Shown here: piece by piece, positions 60,517 through 64,000 of the stretch
Numbering within the stretch: the stretch's first letter is position 1
How the letters are laid out: every line of letters begins with the position of its first letter
Origin: Marinobacter flavimaris
GTDB lineage: Bacteria; Pseudomonadota; Gammaproteobacteria; Pseudomonadales; Oleiphilaceae
Reading direction: 5' to 3'
DNA: 64,000 bases
NCBI RefSeq assembly: GCF_002933295.1
Contig: NZ_PSSW01000005.1
Span: forward strand, 248,001-312,000
Program-made: the position numbers and the translations under genes
Notes under the pieces: generated by a model
What the model saw: only the letters and a program-made list of their open reading frames with translations
Database searches by the model: none
What the model was told of the DNA's origin: nothing

Positions 60517-61307
60517 CAGGGCTTGATTCCCACGTGCAGGGCGACGATACCGCCGGTCATGTTGTAGTACTTGCAGTTCACCAGGCCGGCGTTCTCCATC
60601 ATGCCCTTGAGGGTGTCCTGGTCGGGATGCATGCGGATGGATTCGGCCAGGTACTTGTAGCTTTCACTGTCGCCGGCGATGAGCTGGCCCATCAGGGGCA
60701 GGGCGGAAAAGGAGTAGGTGTCGTAGGCCTTGCTCAGCAATGGATTGGTCGGCTTGGAGAATTCCAGGATCATCAGCTTGCCGCCGGGCTTGAGAACCCG
60801 GGTCATGTCGCGCAGGGCCTGGTCTTTATCGGTGACATTGCGCAGACCGAAGGCGATGGATACCGCATTGAAGTTGTTGTCCGGAAACGGCAGATGCTCG
60901 GCATCCGCCTGTACGTATTCAATGTTGCCCGCATAGCCGCGATCGGTCAGCCGGCTGCGGCCCACCTGCAGCATGGAGGCATTGATGTCGGCCAGCACCA
61001 CCTTGCCGGACGGACCCACAAGGTCTGAAAACTTCATGGTGAGATCGCCAGTGCCGCCGGCAATGTCCAGCACCTGGTGGCCGGGACGCACGCCCGAAAG
61101 CTCAATGGTGAAACGTTTCCAGAGCCGGTGAATTCCCATGGACATCAGGTCATTCATGAGGTCGTACTTGCCCGCCACACTGTGGAACACCTCGGCCACC
61201 TGGCTCGCTTTCTGGCTCTTGGGCACATTGCGAAACCCGAAATGGGTTACGTCGTCCTGGCCGTTGCTGTTTGCGGCCTGGTTGGCTGGCGTTTGCTGCT
61301 CGCTCAT
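60516..61307 (-). CDS. ubiE: Ubiquinone/menaquinone C-methyltransferase
   Basis: A 263-residue SAM enzyme adding the C2 methyl of ubiquinone (and methylating menaquinone where present). [20 protein letters not shown] (~42-61) is the UbiE signature 1; [20 protein letters not shown] (~80-99) binds SAM; and [19 protein letters not shown] (~165-183) is signature 2. The first ~25 residues are Gln/Asn-rich and variable. It heads the ubiE-ubiJ-ubiB operon and overlaps ubiJ by one base. Confidence 0.96.
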   Translation of the reverse strand: MSEQQTPANQAANSNGQDDVTHFGFRNVPKSQKASQVAEVFHSVAGKYDLMNDLMSMGIHRLWKRFTIELSGVRPGHQVLDIAGGTGDLTMKFSDLVGPSGKVVLADINASMLQVGRSRLTDRGYAGNIEYVQADAEHLPFPDNNFNAVSIAFGLRNVTDKDQALRDMTRVLKPGGKLMILEFSKPTNPLLSKAYDTYSFSALPLMGQLIAGDSESYKYLAESIRMHPDQDTLKGMMENAGLVNCKYYNMTGGIVALHVGIKP

Positions 61308-61432
61308 GGGGCATGTCCTGTCAGAATCTGAACCCCGTATTCTAACCGCTGACGGGGTTGCTACAAGGGTGGCGGTGAGTTAAATAGCGCCCTAAACTGT
61401 AAATCTATCCAAATCCGAGAGAAAACCGCTTC

Positions 61433-61711
61433 ATGTCTGTAATTGATGTACATCGCCCGCACACCCTGGATCAAGAACACGCAAGGCAGGCCGCAGAATC
61501 CCTTGCCAAAGACCTGTCCAGTCAGTTTGACGTGCATTATGAGTGGGAAGGCGACCACCTGAAGTTCAAGCGCAGTGGCGTCAAGGGGCACCTGAACATC
61601 ACGCCGACAGACCTGCACATTCACCTGGAGCTGGGCATGATGCTGCGGCCCTTCAAATCGCGGATCGAGCAGGAAATCCACTCCCAGCTGGACCAGATCA
61701 TCAAGGCCTGA
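61433..61711 (+). CDS. Polyhydroxyalkanoate-system family protein (PHA_gran_rgn)
   Basis: A 92-residue basic protein. ARQAAESLAKDLSSQFDVHY (~17-36) is an amphipathic helix and the next 40 residues form strands (WEGDHLKFKRSGVKGHLNI), ending in MLRPFKSRIEQEIHSQLDQI. This fits the PF09650/TIGR02610 family found in PHA-making and PHA-lacking bacteria alike. Its role is not defined; an association with storage granules is suggested only by name. It is divergent from ubiE. Confidence 0.82.
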   Translation: MSVIDVHRPHTLDQEHARQAAESLAKDLSSQFDVHYEWEGDHLKFKRSGVKGHLNITPTDLHIHLELGMMLRPFKSRIEQEIHSQLDQIIKA

Positions 61712-61731
61712 GCCAGCCAACTATCCCCGGC

Positions 61732-62496
61732 TCAGAGGTTTTCCGGCAGGCTGAACGGGTCCGGGTGATGGTCGAGAATGTTGCGCATTACCCGCTGCTC
61801 CCGGGAAACCAGCCGGTCGATCAGTAGCTCCACATCGTCCATCTTCCGGAAGGCGGAATAGCCCCGGTGCAGGAAGCTGTGCAGATCCGTCAGATCGGCC
61901 ATCTCTGCCGGGCCCCGGGTCATCGATAGCAGCCATCCAAGGGTGCGGTTGCGGACATAGCGATCAAGTTGCTGGCCAACGTCTGCCACCAGGGTAATCT
62001 GTTTCTCTCTCTGCGCCAGCCGTCGGCTCTCCCGGTAGGCTGCACAATAGGCGTCCGTGGTGATTGCCCGCGCAGACACACCTTGCTGATGGAACAGTTC
62101 GGCGAGCTCCAGGTCCAGCTGTTGGGTGATCAGGTTCAGTTCCACGAGGCCGGCGAAGGTGTCCAGCAGATTATCTGGCAACCACTTCACCATTTTGGGA
62201 AACACCCGATCAATATTGTCGTCCCGGCGGGTCATGCCGGCCGGGGCGTAGAGGTCGGTCAGCAGAAATTCGAGGCCGTGGTGATATCCGGGATGGCGAT
62301 AAAGATCCTCATGGGTCGACTTCAGCCGCTCCGCCTGCCAGTCGGCGACGGAGACGGCGTGTTCCATCAGCGGATGCTCGGCTTTCAGGCGCCGGAAATC
62401 ATGGTAGTCCAGAAGCAGTTGCTGCAGCCGGCGAGCGCTTTCAGAGCGGGCTTCGGTAGCGACGAGGCGCTCACGGTACATGGGCGATGGCTCCAC
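61732..62496 (-). CDS. FFLEELY-motif-like protein of unknown function
   Basis: A 254-residue helical, soluble protein. GLEFLLTDLYAPAGMTRRDD (~73-92) corresponds to the FFLEELY-type motif (FL-x-x-LY followed by RRD), and LPDNLLDTFAGLVELNLITQ (~103-122) follows as in the family as remembered. The C-terminal half is rich in Arg, Asp and Leu. No signal peptide or catalytic motif is visible. It sits with an alpha/beta hydrolase and a wax-ester synthase, so a lipid-related role is possible but unproven. Confidence 0.6.
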   Translation of the reverse strand: MEPSPMYRERLVATEARSESARRLQQLLLDYHDFRRLKAEHPLMEHAVSVADWQAERLKSTHEDLYRHPGYHHGLEFLLTDLYAPAGMTRRDDNIDRVFPKMVKWLPDNLLDTFAGLVELNLITQQLDLELAELFHQQGVSARAITTDAYCAAYRESRRLAQREKQITLVADVGQQLDRYVRNRTLGWLLSMTRGPAEMADLTDLHSFLHRGYSAFRKMDDVELLIDRLVSREQRVMRNILDHHPDPFSLPENL

Positions 62497-62564
62497 TAAA
62501 CCTGAGGAAAAGAGCGTAGTTTAGCGGAGCTGCAGTGGTCTTGCAGCAGGGTGCAAGCCGGGCG

Positions 62565-63488
62565 TCAGCCCTGCGCGGCTGTCGGGAGCGTTTCGAACCC
62601 CGGAACCCATTCCTTGCTGTCCAGCGTAATGAAGTGGCTCGGTGCCTCGGTTTCCACGATGCGCATGGTGGTCGGGCTCTGGCGGGCGCTGGCCAGCATG
62701 GATGAGCGATCGAGAATGCGATCCACGGCAGGGATCAGGAAGGTGCCGTGGCGCACATGGCCGTAGACACTGCTGTCCGTCCGCGCCATCCAGTCCATGA
62801 TGTTCTCGATGTTACGAACAATGGTCAGGTGATCCTTGGTGGCTGAGAACAGCTTGCTCAACAGCTGCTTCTTGCGCGGATTCATCTTGCCGAAAAAGGT
62901 CTGGCCATAGGCCGACGACGGAGCGCTGTTGATCAGACGGATCAGCCAGGGCCACATGCCGTGACTGACCGGTTCCAGAATGGTGGTTACCAGAGCTGAG
63001 AGCTTGCCGTTGGGGAGTACCGGTGCCTCCAGAACCACTTCCACGTCATCATAGAGCTCGGGCCATTGCTTGATGGCCTCGAGAATGACCGCTCCGCCAC
63101 GGGAATGTCCATGAACCCGGATGTTCTGAGTAGTCGGGAGGCTGGAGAGCGCCTGGTTAAGAATGCAGGCGTCGTACTCGATCGTGCCTTCCAGCTGCTT
63201 GATCGGCACTTCCCATTCCGGCGTTTCCGGCGTAACGCCGTTTACCGGGATGTGGTAGTTGCTGCAGGTGAGCAGGATCAGTTCAGTGGTCGGCGCTTCA
63301 TAGGCCTGGGTGAAGTAGCAGTGATTTTCCAGAAAGCCGTGCACGCCAATTACGGTCTGCTCCGCTTTGCCGCTGTGGTTGCGAACGGAAACAGCGCCCT
63401 TGCCGACGCGATACACATGCCCGGAAAACATTTCCGAGTAGGCGCTTTCAATCGGTTTGATCAGCTTGCGAACATGGCTCGCTTTCAT
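62565..63488 (-). CDS. Cytosolic alpha/beta hydrolase
   Basis: A 307-residue hydrolase. VIGVHGFLENHCYFTQAYEA (~47-66) holds the oxyanion loop; VHGHSRGGAVILEAIKQWPE (~125-144) is the nucleophile elbow with GHSRG (Ser); and a C-terminal ETEAPSHFITLDSKEW supplies the late His. No signal peptide was found. The start was set at ATG 63488 with GGGAGAAC upstream; the longer frame from 63509 is less likely. Substrate is unknown; the neighbouring wax-ester synthase suggests a lipid ester. Confidence 0.82.
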   Translation of the reverse strand: MKASHVRKLIKPIESAYSEMFSGHVYRVGKGAVSVRNHSGKAEQTVIGVHGFLENHCYFTQAYEAPTTELILLTCSNYHIPVNGVTPETPEWEVPIKQLEGTIEYDACILNQALSSLPTTQNIRVHGHSRGGAVILEAIKQWPELYDDVEVVLEAPVLPNGKLSALVTTILEPVSHGMWPWLIRLINSAPSSAYGQTFFGKMNPRKKQLLSKLFSATKDHLTIVRNIENIMDWMARTDSSVYGHVRHGTFLIPAVDRILDRSSMLASARQSPTTMRIVETEAPSHFITLDSKEWVPGFETLPTAAQG

Positions 63489-63849
63489 AACTGTTCTCCC
63501 ACCCAGCACGGCAATGGCCTGTTGTTGGAATTTGGTTGTGCTGGTAAGCCTTTTGTACCCCGATCATCTCGTTATGTTACTGGCTCTGAGTACGGATTTT
63601 TTGATGTCCCAGGGCCAATCGATCACGGATCGGCAGCGTTTAATAACCATTGCACCAAGGCTTATAACCAGTATAGGACTGAACAGTTACTCACGTGTAA
63701 TTTTTTGTAACAGCGTGCGCTGGTGCCGCATATGGAGACGGCGCGGCTTGTCTGGCACAATGCGGAGTTAGGTTTTTACTTAGGGCGCCTCGTGCTTGGC
63801 ATTGGATCCAGGGCCCCTTTCTTCATTACTTCTCCAGGGACGTTCGGGT
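63489..63849. other. 361-base divergent gap before the wax-ester synthase gene
   Basis: It contains the promoter regions of the hydrolase (leftward) and of the WS/DGAT gene (rightward). A weak TTGCAC / TATAGG pair is seen near 63650-63680 and an A/T-rich patch at 63700-63712. No protein or RNA gene, and no clear -24/-12 element, was recognised. Confidence 0.4.
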
Positions 63850-64000
63850 TTGAGTCACGAGCAATCGCATCTCCTGCTACCTGCTGATTCGGCCTGGCTG
63901 GCCCTGGAGCGCCCGGAAAACCCCATGACCATCACCGTGATGTTGCGGGTTGATGGGCTTACTGCGCCCCGTTTCAGGGAGTTTCTGCGGGTGTACTGGA
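63850..64000 (+). CDS. Wax ester synthase / diacylglycerol acyltransferase, N-terminus (partial)
   Basis: Fifty residues are in view before the window ends. LLPADSAWLALERPENPMTI (~9-28) matches the N-terminal block of the WS/DGAT family (LSxxDxxWLxxExxxxPMxI). These enzymes join fatty acyl-CoA to alcohols or diacylglycerol to make storage wax esters or triglycerides, a known trait of Marinobacter. The catalytic HHxxxDG motif lies beyond the edge. The start is TTG, with AGGGA 10 bases upstream. Confidence 0.85.
   Translation, partial: MSHEQSHLLLPADSAWLALERPENPMTITVMLRVDGLTAPRFREFLRVYW

Overview
The window reads as a chromosomal segment of a marine gammaproteobacterium of the Marinobacter type. 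This is inferred from gene content and order: a long-form isocitrate lyase, a wax-ester synthase start at the right edge, the zapA / 6S RNA / fthC block near ygfB-pepP-ubiH-ubiI, and the ubiE-ubiJ-ubiB-hisI-hisE-tatABC-rsmE cluster. No tRNA, rRNA, CRISPR array, transposase or prophage gene was seen. Coding density is high and most genes are housekeeping.

Layout. 1-9.4 kb: tail of a GH84 glycosidase, SIMPL protein, macro-domain hydrolase, ChaN-like lipoprotein, a tiny ribbon-helix-helix regulator divergent from a SulP transporter, a CASTOR/POLLUX-like channel, and a DUF1538 / P-II / CBS operon. 9.6-11.3 kb: aceA with a strong terminator. 11.3-17.1 kb: the most unusual locus. A palindrome and a -24/-12 type promoter precede genes for a secreted Asp/Asn/Ser repeat protein, a small secreted protein, a Sec-exported C39-like peptidase and a second secreted protein. 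These converge on an operon for a small ORF, a VpsR-like regulator with a degenerate AAA+ site, and an outer-membrane protein. The set resembles, but does not match, the Fap functional-amyloid system of Pseudomonas. 17.1-25.4 kb: SLC13 permease, EgtB-like enzyme, CPA2 antiporter, alpha/beta hydrolase and a Fur-box-preceded TonB-dependent receptor.

25.5-34.5 kb: purD-purH, dusB-fis, a DUF3426 protein, prmA, accC-accB and aroQ, all on the minus strand. 34.9-39.7 kb: a diguanylate cyclase divergent from a LapD-like degenerate GGDEF/EAL receptor, then a DUF2333 protein. 39.8-44.8 kb: ppa, acyl-CoA dehydrogenase, rpiA, ilvA and three related palindromic repeat elements. 44.8-54.2 kb: a 53-residue membrane peptide, fthC, 6S RNA, zapA and its coiled-coil partner, a putative metal-related cassette (FtsX-type ABC transporter, DUF3299, histidine-rich DUF2796/ZrgA-like protein with a possible Zur site), then ygfB, pepP, ubiH and ubiI. 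54.2-64 kb: DUF808 protein, rsmE, tatCBA, hisE, hisI, ubiB, ubiJ, ubiE, a PHA-system protein, a FFLEELY-like protein, an alpha/beta hydrolase and the start of a WS/DGAT gene.

The main themes are ubiquinone synthesis (five ubi genes in two clusters), protein export by Tat, growth-rate control (Fis, 6S RNA), c-di-GMP signalling (cyclase, LapD-like receptor and a VpsR-like regulator that could read c-di-GMP), and a surface or matrix locus that such signalling could control. Several starts were moved inward from the longest reading frame on ribosome-site or family grounds; these are noted in each entry.
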